Shown here piece by piece: positions 29,775 through 37,475 of a stretch of 64,000 nt of DNA (positions are counted from its first letter, which is position 1; each line of letters starts with the position of its first letter). A program made the position numbers and the translations under genes. The DNA is from Metabacillus dongyingensis (GTDB lineage Bacteria > Bacillota > Bacilli > Bacillales > Bacillaceae), in assembly GCF_019933155.2 (NCBI RefSeq), contig NZ_CP082944.1:4962001-5026000 (forward strand), written 5' to 3'. A model generated the notes under the pieces. The model was not told where the DNA came from, did not search any database, and saw only the letters and a program-made list of their open reading frames with translations.

Positions 29775-31886
29775 GTGAGACGATTGTACATATCAAAGAA
29801 GACAACGCTGATATCACTGACGATCATACTGATCTCGGTCATCATTATGGTCTTAACGCTGGATCATGAAGGGGAAAAGCCTCAAAGGGAAGACTACCTG
29901 CCACAACTTAAAAAACGGTATTGGACCTATTTAACGGACTCCGGCAGCGATATCGACACCTCTTCCCTGCAAAAAAAACTGAACAGTGAAGGCAAATTCT
30001 CGGATATTGCTTATTCAGATAAAGCTGAGAATCCAAGGGAAACCGTCAGTCACCTAGAACGATTGGAGACCATGGCAAAAGCCTATCATTCTAAAAATCA
30101 CGCAAGCTATCATGATAAAAAACTGAAAAATGAAATCCTGGCAGGACTGGAGTACTGGAATCAGCACCCTGTGCAAGCTGAAAATTGGTGGTGGAACAGA
30201 CTAAGGATTCCTATGATCTTAAGTAATATCCTGTTTCTAATGGATCAGGAACTCCCAAAATACACCGAGGAAGCTTCCATAAAACTGCTGCAGGAATATA
30301 CTGAATCCAAATCCCCTCCTTTAAACGGGGTGAACTTGATAGAAGCTGAAAAAGTTAACTTTATTACCGCTTTACTGCAAGAAGATTCCGGGATGATCAA
30401 TCAAGCCGTCTCTGCAATTAAAGAATCATTAAAGGTAAGCAGTATCGGCATTCAGCCTGATATGACCTTTCATCAGCATGAACAATCTGTTCAGACCGGT
30501 ACATATGGGATTCGCTATTCATTAGAGACGGCCAGTATGTTTACCTTCGTACACGGAACACCGTACTCTTTTTCCAATGAAGACTATCAATTGTTATCTC
30601 ACTTTATCCTGGATGGAATTCAATGGTTTATTGCCGGTGACACCATTGACTACAGCTCATTAGGAAGAGGGATTACAAGAAAGAATAATCAGCTGCAAGA
30701 TGTGATATCCATTGCCAGGATGATGGAACAGCTCCCAACCAGCCGGAAAGATGATTTCGAACGCATGATCGGGCGCTTGGAAGGAAAGCGTCCCCCGTTT
30801 GTTGGCAATAAAGCTTATGACACATCAGGACTGATGGTTCATCATCAAAAGGATTACTATAGCTCGGTTCGAATCTTGCCAGAGGAAATGAACTCCAGTG
30901 AACCTTATTACAACGGAGAAGGAATCAATAATCGTCATATGGCGGACGGAGCCAATCTCTTCTATTTGAAAGGCAACGGGTATGCAGGAATCTTCCCGGT
31001 ATGGGATTGGCGCAAAATCCCTGGAACAACCGTTGTCCATAATGATGAAAAGAAAGAACCGCTTTCAGGCGAAAACAATGAAACGCTTATGTTCAGTGAT
31101 GGCAAAAATGGGATCTCTGCAATGAATATGAATTACAAAGAACTATCAGCAAAGAAATCATGGTTCTTTTTCGGTGACACCATCGCAGCACTTGGAGCCG
31201 ATATACAATCCAATAGCAGCGATCCGATCGTCACGACCATCGACCAGCGGATTTGGAATCAGCCTGTAGAAACGTCGGAAACATCCAGCTTGGCAGATTC
31301 CACTCACCAAACGATTGACAAACCCAGCTGGGTGTATCACGACGGCATCGGCTACCTGTTTCCCGGAAAAAACGACCGCATCCACCTGATGCTTAACAAA
31401 CGGGAAGCCAGCTGGAAAAAAATCAATCAACGTTATGATGGAGAATCCCCTGTACAAAAAAAGGTACTGGGCTTATGGATCAATCACGGATCCAAACCGG
31501 AGCATAATCGCTATCAATATATCGTTCTGCCCGGTGCCTCTAAAGAGGAATTCAATACTATAAAAAACGATTCCCCCATTCATATCATTAGCAATAACGC
31601 CAATGTCCAGGCAGTCGAAAACACCGAGCTCCAATTAACTGAGGCAGTATTCTGGAATGCTGATACGTTCAAAACGCCTTATGGTGTAAAAATCAGCATG
31701 AACCAGCCTGCTGCCCTCCAGCTTAAACGGGATGGAAATGAATGGATCATCAAAGCAAAAGCGGCGAATGATTCTAAAAAAGAGCTTAAGTTAATCGTTA
31801 AAAAGGAAATAGACAACAGGGAGAGAACCCTGATCGATTGTGAAGATAAGGAAGGAATCATCAATGGAAAATATGAAGCATTCTAA
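29775..31886 (+). CDS. Membrane-anchored polysaccharide lyase family 8 (hyaluronate lyase-like)
   Basis: 703 residues with an N-terminal membrane anchor (about 11-28) in place of a cleaved signal. The PL8 catalytic set is visible: Asn 187 (NGVN), His 235 (FHQHEQ) and Tyr 244 (TGTYG), with the same spacing as in streptococcal hyaluronate lyase; Trp residues NWWW (137-140) form the aromatic patch and RGITRKN the arginine region. Later KIPGTT and WFFFGDTIAALG belong to the central beta-sandwich. PL8 enzymes cleave hyaluronan, chondroitin or xanthan by elimination. Start is GTG; a TTG at 29784 has better spacing from AGGTGAG. Confidence 0.88.
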   Translation: MRRLYISKKTTLISLTIILISVIIMVLTLDHEGEKPQREDYLPQLKKRYWTYLTDSGSDIDTSSLQKKLNSEGKFSDIAYSDKAENPRETVSHLERLETMAKAYHSKNHASYHDKKLKNEILAGLEYWNQHPVQAENWWWNRLRIPMILSNILFLMDQELPKYTEEASIKLLQEYTESKSPPLNGVNLIEAEKVNFITALLQEDSGMINQAVSAIKESLKVSSIGIQPDMTFHQHEQSVQTGTYGIRYSLETASMFTFVHGTPYSFSNEDYQLLSHFILDGIQWFIAGDTIDYSSLGRGITRKNNQLQDVISIARMMEQLPTSRKDDFERMIGRLEGKRPPFVGNKAYDTSGLMVHHQKDYYSSVRILPEEMNSSEPYYNGEGINNRHMADGANLFYLKGNGYAGIFPVWDWRKIPGTTVVHNDEKKEPLSGENNETLMFSDGKNGISAMNMNYKELSAKKSWFFFGDTIAALGADIQSNSSDPIVTTIDQRIWNQPVETSETSSLADSTHQTIDKPSWVYHDGIGYLFPGKNDRIHLMLNKREASWKKINQRYDGESPVQKKVLGLWINHGSKPEHNRYQYIVLPGASKEEFNTIKNDSPIHIISNNANVQAVENTELQLTEAVFWNADTFKTPYGVKISMNQPAALQLKRDGNEWIIKAKAANDSKKELKLIVKKEIDNRERTLIDCEDKEGIINGKYEAF

Positions 31887-32035
31887 TAATAAACCTGTAT
31901 GGAATTGATCATGTTATGGAACTAAATATGAGACTTCCACATCCATTATGCGAATGATTGCTTTTTTATAATAGTTGGACAATCCGTAAAGGAAGTTACT
32001 TTAAAATGAATAAATCTCTTAGAATTACAAGTTAA

Positions 32036-32060
32036 AACCAGTTCAGCTATTGAACTGGTT
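32036..32060 (+). terminator. Terminator after the lyase gene
   Basis: AACCAGTTCA, five-base loop, TGAACTGGTT, then CTTTTCTATTTTTT. It is the last chromosomal feature before the outer end of the rlmH island. Confidence 0.9.
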
Positions 32061-32099
32061 CTTTTCTATTTTTTGACTTGATCCTTAAAAATTCTATCC

Positions 32100-32120
32100 T
32101 TACTTTATGATACGGCTCTG
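32100..32120 (-). other. Attachment site G, outer (rlmH-distal) end of the island
   Basis: On the plus strand TTATGATACGGCTC matches the rlmH end TTATGATACGGTTC at 13 of 14 bases. It is in direct orientation to rlmH, 26.6 kb away. The stop codon of the large serine recombinase lies inside it. In the rlmH frame it still codes EPYHK. Confidence 0.85.
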
Positions 32121-33652
32121 CTTACTTTATTAGATGGTAAACTAAGGACAGAAGAAAACCAGAAGGTTATCTCCTTTACATCCTTCCGGTTCTCATCCAT
32201 TTGTATTTCCTTTATTAATGACCTAACAAGTAGCTTTCTTTCCTCATCAGTAACTATCGCAAAAAATTTATTGAAATTTTTAAGGGTATATATTATTTCA
32301 TCCTTGTTTATTGAAGATTCATTTCTATTGATCTCGCTTTCTAATTTCCTTATACTCCTCTCTAATTTTTCAATTTCCTTTTCTAAATCACTCATTAAAC
32401 GATTGTAAGTGCTACTTACTAAATTACCTTCGAAATAGTCATTGTCTAACTTTGAGCGCTTATCATATGACTTTTTTAGTTGTCTTTTGATGAACTTTAA
32501 ATCGGCTTTAATTCCCTCATTTAATTCGTTATTATCACTATTAAGTTCATCTAACAAATCATTAAAAATATCATCATTATTCACTAAAAATGATATTTCA
32601 TTTAACACTTTTTGTTCAACCTCTTCCTTCTTTATTAAATTCGTTCCGCATACTGCTTTCCCCTTACTATGGTAAGCCTGGCACATATAATAAAGATGAT
32701 AGTCATCACTATTTTTCTTTTTAGATTTACTCATTACGGTGCCAGCACCACATTTAGGACACTTTAATAAACCTGTTAAAAAGAAGTTACCATTAAAATT
32801 CCTATTAGAGGTAAATGATTTCTTTTGGAACTCGTTTATCTCCTGTACCTTTTCCCATAATTCTTGCTCTATGATAGGCTCATGAACACCGTCAACAATT
32901 ATAGGTTCTGTTTTTCCGGACCTTCTCTTGGTACTCCAATCTTGATGCTTTTTCCACATCATCTTACCTATATATATATGGTTATTTACAATAAGTTTAA
33001 TTGCTGGAATGCTAAAATTTTTACCTTTCTTGGTCTTTATACCTCTACTATTTAATGTATTCGCTATAAATTTATAGCCTTTTCCATCCGCCCTTAGTTT
33101 AAATATTTCCCTCACAATCGCACTCTCTTGCTCATTAATGATTAACTGCTTATCGACTGAATCATAGCCTAGGATTGAACCACCATTCCAGTAACCCTTT
33201 TCAGCTCTTTTTTGCATACCCGCATTAACTCGGTCTATAATGGTTGCTCTTTCGTAACGTGCAAATGTACTAAGTAAAGAGATAAACATATGTCCTGTTG
33301 GTGAGGATGAATCCATGTCTATAGAGGTAATGATTAATTTCTTGTTTCTTGGTGTTAATTCATTATCTATCAGTGATACCACATCTGTATTATTGCGAGA
33401 GAGTCGGTCAACTTTCCATACTAAGATTATATCTACCCTATCGTTCATTAGATCATTAAACAATCTTTGGATTTCAGGTCTGTCAAAATTCTTCCCAGAA
33501 TAACCTCCATCGCTATATACATCGTATATTTCATATCCCTTTTTTTCAGCAAATTCTTTTAACATACTCTCTTGTGCTTCAAGGGAATGTCCTTGTATTT
33601 GTTCCTCTGTTGAGACCCTTATATAAATTGCTGCTCTTTCTCTTTTTTCCAT
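32105..33652 (-). CDS. Large serine recombinase (cassette integrase/excisionase)
   Basis: 515 residues. The N-terminal resolvase domain has the nucleophile Ser in YIRVSTEEQ and the arginines of WKVDRLSRN. A recombinase domain follows (GGSILGYD onward), then a zinc ribbon (CPKCGAGT and a later C-x-C pair) and a long coiled coil, the layout of Ccr proteins and phage serine integrases. The ATG nine bases behind AGGAGG is chosen. The gene ends exactly in attachment site G, so its present C-terminus (SRAVS) is created by integration. It is the only full recombinase of this size in the island and probably moves the whole array. Confidence 0.92.
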   Translation of the reverse strand: MEKRERAAIYIRVSTEEQIQGHSLEAQESMLKEFAEKKGYEIYDVYSDGGYSGKNFDRPEIQRLFNDLMNDRVDIILVWKVDRLSRNNTDVVSLIDNELTPRNKKLIITSIDMDSSSPTGHMFISLLSTFARYERATIIDRVNAGMQKRAEKGYWNGGSILGYDSVDKQLIINEQESAIVREIFKLRADGKGYKFIANTLNSRGIKTKKGKNFSIPAIKLIVNNHIYIGKMMWKKHQDWSTKRRSGKTEPIIVDGVHEPIIEQELWEKVQEINEFQKKSFTSNRNFNGNFFLTGLLKCPKCGAGTVMSKSKKKNSDDYHLYYMCQAYHSKGKAVCGTNLIKKEEVEQKVLNEISFLVNNDDIFNDLLDELNSDNNELNEGIKADLKFIKRQLKKSYDKRSKLDNDYFEGNLVSSTYNRLMSDLEKEIEKLERSIRKLESEINRNESSINKDEIIYTLKNFNKFFAIVTDEERKLLVRSLIKEIQMDENRKDVKEITFWFSSVLSLPSNKVSRAVS

Positions 33653-33665
33653 TGTCATATACCTC

Positions 33666-33812
33666 CTAGCAGGAAGATTTAATATCGTCATTTTCCTTTA
33701 ATAATTCCCCAGCATATTTTTTTATTAAGTGTGCAAGAGCCTTGATAGCTTCTTCTTTTTTTAGTTCGGCTTCATTGTGTTTGGATAAACATAATCTATT
33801 ATTTTCATTCAT
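33666..33812 (-). CDS. Small charged protein coupled to the recombinase
   Basis: 48 residues (MNENNRLCLSKHNEAELKKE and onward to KSSC) behind a good GAGGTG site seven bases from the ATG. Its stop codon overlaps the Shine-Dalgarno of the recombinase, so the two are probably translationally coupled. Mostly helical and charged; I do not recognise it. It could be a directionality factor by position, which is a guess. Confidence 0.65.
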   Translation of the reverse strand: MNENNRLCLSKHNEAELKKEEAIKALAHLIKKYAGELLKENDDIKSSC

Positions 33813-33829
33813 TTGAATTCACCTCTTTA

Positions 33830-34648
33830 TTACAATAAAAATCCTTTTATTATTGATATCTGTTCAATCCAAGCACTTTGAAGCATTTGGTCAAAATCTA
33901 ATTGCTCTTGGCTATCTAGGTGTTTTTTCAAAACCCTTCTATAATGTCTAGAAAATTCATTAATTGCCATCTTACCGCTCAACAAGCAAATTAATATAGC
34001 TTTATTTATAGGTGTAACTTGTTTGTCTAGGTTAATTATTGTTCCAGTGTATAAATTATTTAATGATGGGGGTTCTATTAATAATTCCTCTAACTTTATT
34101 GGTTTAGTAGGTTTATAGACTATTTCCACCCTTGTTAGCTCATCATCGATAACTATACCCCTTCTTGCTAACTCTTCCCTTTTATCATATATACGGCAAT
34201 ATCCATGTTTCCCACGCTGACCTTTACCACCAAAATATCTTGTGCCTTGAAATATATTCATTTGCCTTCCAGTATTCGATGTAACAAATATATTGTTTAA
34301 TGGTAGAGGAATATCAAAAGCAACATCCGTTGATACAAAGTAAATATCGCTACATATTTCTTTAAGTCTGTTTAGCAATGTTGAAAATTCACTTAAATGT
34401 TTTGGATGAGTTTCTAAGCGGAGCTTTCCAAACGGTTTCCAAATCTCATATTTTGACTGGTAATAAAATTTAATATATGCGCCACCTTTTTTACTTATCT
34501 GTAAACAACGGTGATAATGGAAACCCTCGTTACTCCTTATATTGCTAATTTCACCTTCTTCCTCTAGTTCATGAAAGAAGTTTAAAGGTATACTTACATA
34601 CTCTAATACCAATTTGTCTAACTTTACATTTGCTAACACTAAGCTCAT
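33830..34648 (-). CDS. Replication-initiation-like protein (Rep_trans type)
   Basis: 272 residues. The stretch GKHGYCRIYDKREELARRG followed by DDELTRVEIVYK resembles the conserved core of rolling-circle Rep proteins of the pT181/Tn916 Orf20 group, which nick DNA at an origin. A GTG three codons in may be the true start because AGGAG abuts the ATG. In this place it suggests that the excised element replicates or is mobilised. Family assignment is by motif only. Confidence 0.6.
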   Translation of the reverse strand: MSLVLANVKLDKLVLEYVSIPLNFFHELEEEGEISNIRSNEGFHYHRCLQISKKGGAYIKFYYQSKYEIWKPFGKLRLETHPKHLSEFSTLLNRLKEICSDIYFVSTDVAFDIPLPLNNIFVTSNTGRQMNIFQGTRYFGGKGQRGKHGYCRIYDKREELARRGIVIDDELTRVEIVYKPTKPIKLEELLIEPPSLNNLYTGTIINLDKQVTPINKAILICLLSGKMAINEFSRHYRRVLKKHLDSQEQLDFDQMLQSAWIEQISIIKGFLL

Positions 34649-35005
34649 CTCCTAAATTTATAATTTAAGGTGACAAGTTTTTTTAAGTTTGTAAGTTATA
34701 AGTGGTTATTGGTTGATAGATTAAGTACTTAATTACAAGATGCATACCTTCATTAAGCACTTTTCTTAATATCCGTTTTTTTCGCCACGAGATACTTCAT
34801 TTTGACTCTGAGAACAAAAACGAAATGTTAATTATGGTGCAAGGATAAAAAGTTCGTAGCAACCAATCTCGTACTTCTCTCGTCCGTACATTTTAATCTA
34901 TTGTAAAGTTAGCTCTTTTTTTAAATTGAAATTTATGGAATTTAATTTCTTTGCAAAAAAAATCAACTTTCTTCGAGAAGAGAGCTGACGTTTAGTATTA
35001 TCAAT
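34649..35005. other. Intergenic next to the Rep-like gene, possible origin
   Basis: About 360 AT-rich bases with no gene. An AGCTCT run (34910) and AGAGCT (34980) face each other as an imperfect inverted repeat, and GTAC flanks an 11-base pyrimidine-rich stretch near 34870. A double-strand origin for the Rep-like protein could lie here or inside its gene, but I see no recognised nick site. Confidence 0.35.
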
Positions 35006-35347
35006 TCAACAATTATACCTATACTTATTAAGCTTTGGTTTTAGTTCCCTAATATATTTCCTTTCAGGGGTAGTAACATCACCTTCTACGTACTTAATAC
35101 CAATTAATAAAACTTCTTGAAAATATCCTGAAAGTTTTTCTTGATAAAGGTGGTGAGGAAGTCTTTTATGTAAGTCTATGGATGAACCAATATATAGTAT
35201 TTCGAGTTTATAATTTAATATTGCATAAACTCCTCTATTAATCTCTTTATGCTTATTGGTACTAAACCATTTTGATATGTCAGACCTGTTGAATCCTGGG
35301 GCCACTATATAATCATCAAATAGTCTAAGAAAATTGTTAGTCTCCAT
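35006..35347 (-). CDS. GIY-YIG domain protein
   Basis: 113 residues. GVYAILN, then LEILYIGSSIDLHKRLPHH is the GIY-YIG core with the catalytic Tyr pair and Arg. Proteins of this size are single-domain nucleases found in phages and mobile elements. The ATG is behind GGAGAGGATTAG. It lies between the two recombinase genes in the recombinase module. Confidence 0.75.
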   Translation of the reverse strand: METNNFLRLFDDYIVAPGFNRSDISKWFSTNKHKEINRGVYAILNYKLEILYIGSSIDLHKRLPHHLYQEKLSGYFQEVLLIGIKYVEGDVTTPERKYIRELKPKLNKYRYNC

Positions 35348-35434
35348 CTAATCCTCTCCTATCCATCCTAATTCATACTTTATCTTTTCCTCTATTTTTT
35401 GAATTCTTTCTTTTTCCTTTAACCAACTCTTCAA
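35348..35434 (-). CDS. Possible 28-residue leader ORF
   Basis: A TTG start behind AAGGAG, nine bases after the stop of the second recombinase, gives a basic helical peptide (MKSWLKEKERIQKIEEKIKY and onward) whose stop directly abuts the ATG of the GIY-YIG gene. Spacing suits translational coupling; the peptide itself has no known relatives that I can recall. Confidence 0.3.
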   Translation of the reverse strand: MKSWLKEKERIQKIEEKIKYELGWIGED

Positions 35435-35442
35435 ACCACTCC

Positions 35443-36252
35443 TTATCGTTTGTTTCTTTTCAGTTGAGATTGCACTTTTCCGAATGTAATTCTATTTATT
35501 AATGGCTCATGGCTACCTTTTACGTTTAAATCAGAATGCCTTAACTCTCCTACATAAAAACGGTTGATCAATATATTTCTGATTGCCATAGTTGAAAAAT
35601 CTTTTGCCTGTTGTGTTTTATATCCATGTTTTTTCAGGTAACTTTGAACCTTTGCAAGTGATTTGTTCTCTAAGTACTGCTTAAAAATTTCTTTAATTAT
35701 TGGTGCTTTCTCTTCATCGATTACTACAAAAGGCTTTTTCACTCCTTCATGCTTCCACTTGTAACCTATCGGAGTATTACCACAAGCTTTTACTCCACCC
35801 TTAGCTTTTTGACGTCTGCCTTTTGCGAGCTTCATGTTAATACTTAGGCGATCATATTGGTCTAGCAGTTCCATCATTCCATTAATTAGAAAGTCATTAG
35901 GATCCTTATCATAGATGGAATATGTACGTTGTTCTACACTATTTATTTCGGCATTAGCTTTCATCAGTTGCCGTTTAATCATTACCTTAGCATTATCTGC
36001 CCGCCATAAACGGCTTGTATTCATTACAATAACTCGCTTTACTTCACCCTCTGAAAGAGCAGATAACAAGTCAGTAAGTCCATCTCTGTCGATTAAAGTT
36101 CCACTCACACCCAAATCTCGAAAGACCTCTACAAGCTCTAGTCCGTTTGCCTTGCAATGCTCCTTAATGGCATTTTCTTGAACATCTTTCCCATACCCCT
36201 TCTCAGCTTGTGTTTCAGTTGAAACACGAACATAACCAAATACCTTTTCCAT
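35443..36252 (-). CDS. Serine recombinase, short form
   Basis: 269 residues. The resolvase domain starts KVFGYVRVSTETQ with nucleophile Ser near residue 10, and a recombinase domain follows (CGNTPIGYKW onward). It lacks the zinc ribbon and coiled coil of the large recombinase, so it is either a resolvase or a shortened integrase. The start behind GGAAGGAG (36252) is preferred to the ATG 102 bp upstream. Two different serine recombinases in one module recalls ccrA/ccrB pairs, though the sizes differ. Confidence 0.85.
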   Translation of the reverse strand: MEKVFGYVRVSTETQAEKGYGKDVQENAIKEHCKANGLELVEVFRDLGVSGTLIDRDGLTDLLSALSEGEVKRVIVMNTSRLWRADNAKVMIKRQLMKANAEINSVEQRTYSIYDKDPNDFLINGMMELLDQYDRLSINMKLAKGRRQKAKGGVKACGNTPIGYKWKHEGVKKPFVVIDEEKAPIIKEIFKQYLENKSLAKVQSYLKKHGYKTQQAKDFSTMAIRNILINRFYVGELRHSDLNVKGSHEPLINRITFGKVQSQLKRNKR

Positions 36253-36585
36253 TCCGTTACTCCTTCCTTTATTTGTAAAACGAGTATAAGACCTCTCGTT
36301 TTCGTTGTAAACTCCTATGTATAAGCTTTTATAAATATATAAGACCAACATCATAAATCTAAGATTAATAAATGATTAAAGTCAGTTAAAAAGAGGCAAT
36401 CATTAAGTTTGATTATAAAGGAGAGCAAAAACAGAACTCCACTATGGAAGTTCTTTCTATAATTCGATTTGTTATTCTAAAAATACATAGTTAGCTTCTC
36501 CATGATCTCGTTCATACTTTGTATATTTTTTATAGGTAAACATCGCTTTTCGCACCCTAATTAATGTTTTTTCTCTAGCTTGCTA
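36253..36585. other. Intergenic with a terminator-like hairpin
   Basis: No gene. On the minus strand AGAACTTCC, ATAGT, GGAGTTCT (36434-36457) followed by TTTTT is a likely terminator for the two small genes upstream. Confidence 0.5.
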
Positions 36586-36801
36586 TCAATTTTTTCCTTT
36601 TTCAAAACCTAAATTAAACAAGTTAATAGTCATTAACGCATTTTCTCTCATCGAATATCTATTAAATAAATACGTTACCTCTTTGGGATTCTGTTTTATA
36701 AAATTATAAACCGTTTCAATACCTTCTATTAATTCTTTCTCTGTCAAATCCTCATCGTAACTAAGTTCACACCATAGCTTTCGACTTTCAATAATAAACA
36801 T
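36586..36801 (-). CDS. Small protein, paralogue of its upstream neighbour
   Basis: 71 residues from the ATG nine bases behind AGGAGA. It is acidic and helical: ELIEGIETVYNFIKQNPKEV then YLFNRY. The pattern E-x-I-x-x-V-x-x-I-x-x-N with a following Y-L is shared with the protein encoded just upstream, so the two are probably diverged duplicates. Function unknown. Confidence 0.6.
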   Translation of the reverse strand: MFIIESRKLWCELSYDEDLTEKELIEGIETVYNFIKQNPKEVTYLFNRYSMRENALMTINLFNLGFEKGKN

Positions 36802-36823
36802 TAATGCCACTCTCCTATAAATA

Positions 36824-37027
36824 TTATCTTTTATAAATTGTTAGTGTATGACTATCTTTGAATTGATTTTCTAGATAATTCTCTAAATAGTGTTTTATAT
36901 CCTCAGTGTTTTTCTGTATTAAAGCACAGACCTCATCAATCTCTTTTTTAAATTCTTCTTTTGAAACATGATCTACATTGATACCTCTAATATCTACACA
37001 AACATGAAGACCGACTACTGTAATCAT
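36824..37027 (-). CDS. Small protein, paralogue of its downstream neighbour
   Basis: 67 residues from the ATG behind GGGAGGAGGTG (37027), a very strong site. It reads MITVVGLHVCVDIRG then KEEFKKEIDEVCALIQKNTE and YLENYL. It resembles the next gene in its helical half. Small acidic pairs like this are common as regulators or anti-host factors in mobile elements, but nothing specific is seen. Confidence 0.6.
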   Translation of the reverse strand: MITVVGLHVCVDIRGINVDHVSKEEFKKEIDEVCALIQKNTEDIKHYLENYLENQFKDSHTLTIYKR

Positions 37028-37101
37028 TAATTTCACCTCCTCCCTTTTGGCTACATACAACATATAAGAAAATAAACGAATTTTTTAAGTAACCATAAAA
37101 A

Positions 37102-37128
37102 AAGACAAGCTCTTTTTGAACTTGTCTT
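37102..37128 (-). terminator. Terminator near the right end of the recombinase module
   Basis: Minus strand AAGACAAGTTC, five A, GAGCTTGTCTT (one mismatch), then TTTTT. Confidence 0.75.
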
Positions 37129-37173
37129 CATAAATTATTAACTAAAAATAAAAACTTAACTGTTTAAGTATAT

Positions 37174-37209
37174 TTATGTAAATTCTATTTTCTTGTTTAC
37201 CATCACTTG
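37174..37209 (-). pseudogene. Recombinase-like C-terminal tail at site F
   Basis: Reading the minus strand out of attachment site F in the frame of the large recombinase gives QVMVNKKIEFT and a stop. The first eight residues match the tails at sites C and D and differ by two at site E. If sites F and G are joined in a circle, this tail is fused in frame to the recombinase. Confidence 0.65.
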
Positions 37210-37223
37210 TGATATGGTTCTCC
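37203..37223 (-). other. Attachment site F
   Basis: Plus strand TCACTTGTGATATGGTTCTCC; on the minus strand it codes GEPYHK and a stop, like the end of rlmH. It separates the recombinase module from the ABC-ATPase module. Confidence 0.85.
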
Positions 37224-37363
37224 ATGACTATGCTATCATTAACTCAATGGGATAAACCATCATTCTCCAGAGATGCTGTCGCTTGGCTTTACAGAATTCA
37301 CCTGTATCATCACTTTCACCCTATCTGAATAGTTCATATTTAAATAATAAAAGATATTATTTA

Positions 37364-37398
37364 AAAAGCTCATGAAGGTTGTACCTTCATGAGCTTTT
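37364..37398. terminator. Strong bidirectional terminator hairpin
   Basis: AAAAGCTCATGAAGG pairs perfectly with CCTTCATGAGCTTTT over a five-base loop. It lies after the last gene of the three-gene ATPase system. Confidence 0.85.
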
Positions 37399-37475
37399 GA
37401 TTCTTAAGTCTTTAATATGTTTTTAAACCTTTGAAGGTTAAACCATCAAGAGCTATGAATTTATAATAAAATGAA

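Noticed and set aside
32105..36252. Prophage, because of serine integrases
   Set aside because: No capsid, portal, terminase, tail, lysis or repressor genes are present in the 26 kb, and the att repeats are multiple.
35443..36354. Longer form of the second recombinase starting at 36354
   Set aside because: The extra 34 residues are unlike a resolvase N-terminus, while the ATG at 36252 has a strong ribosome site and starts MEKVFGYVRVST.
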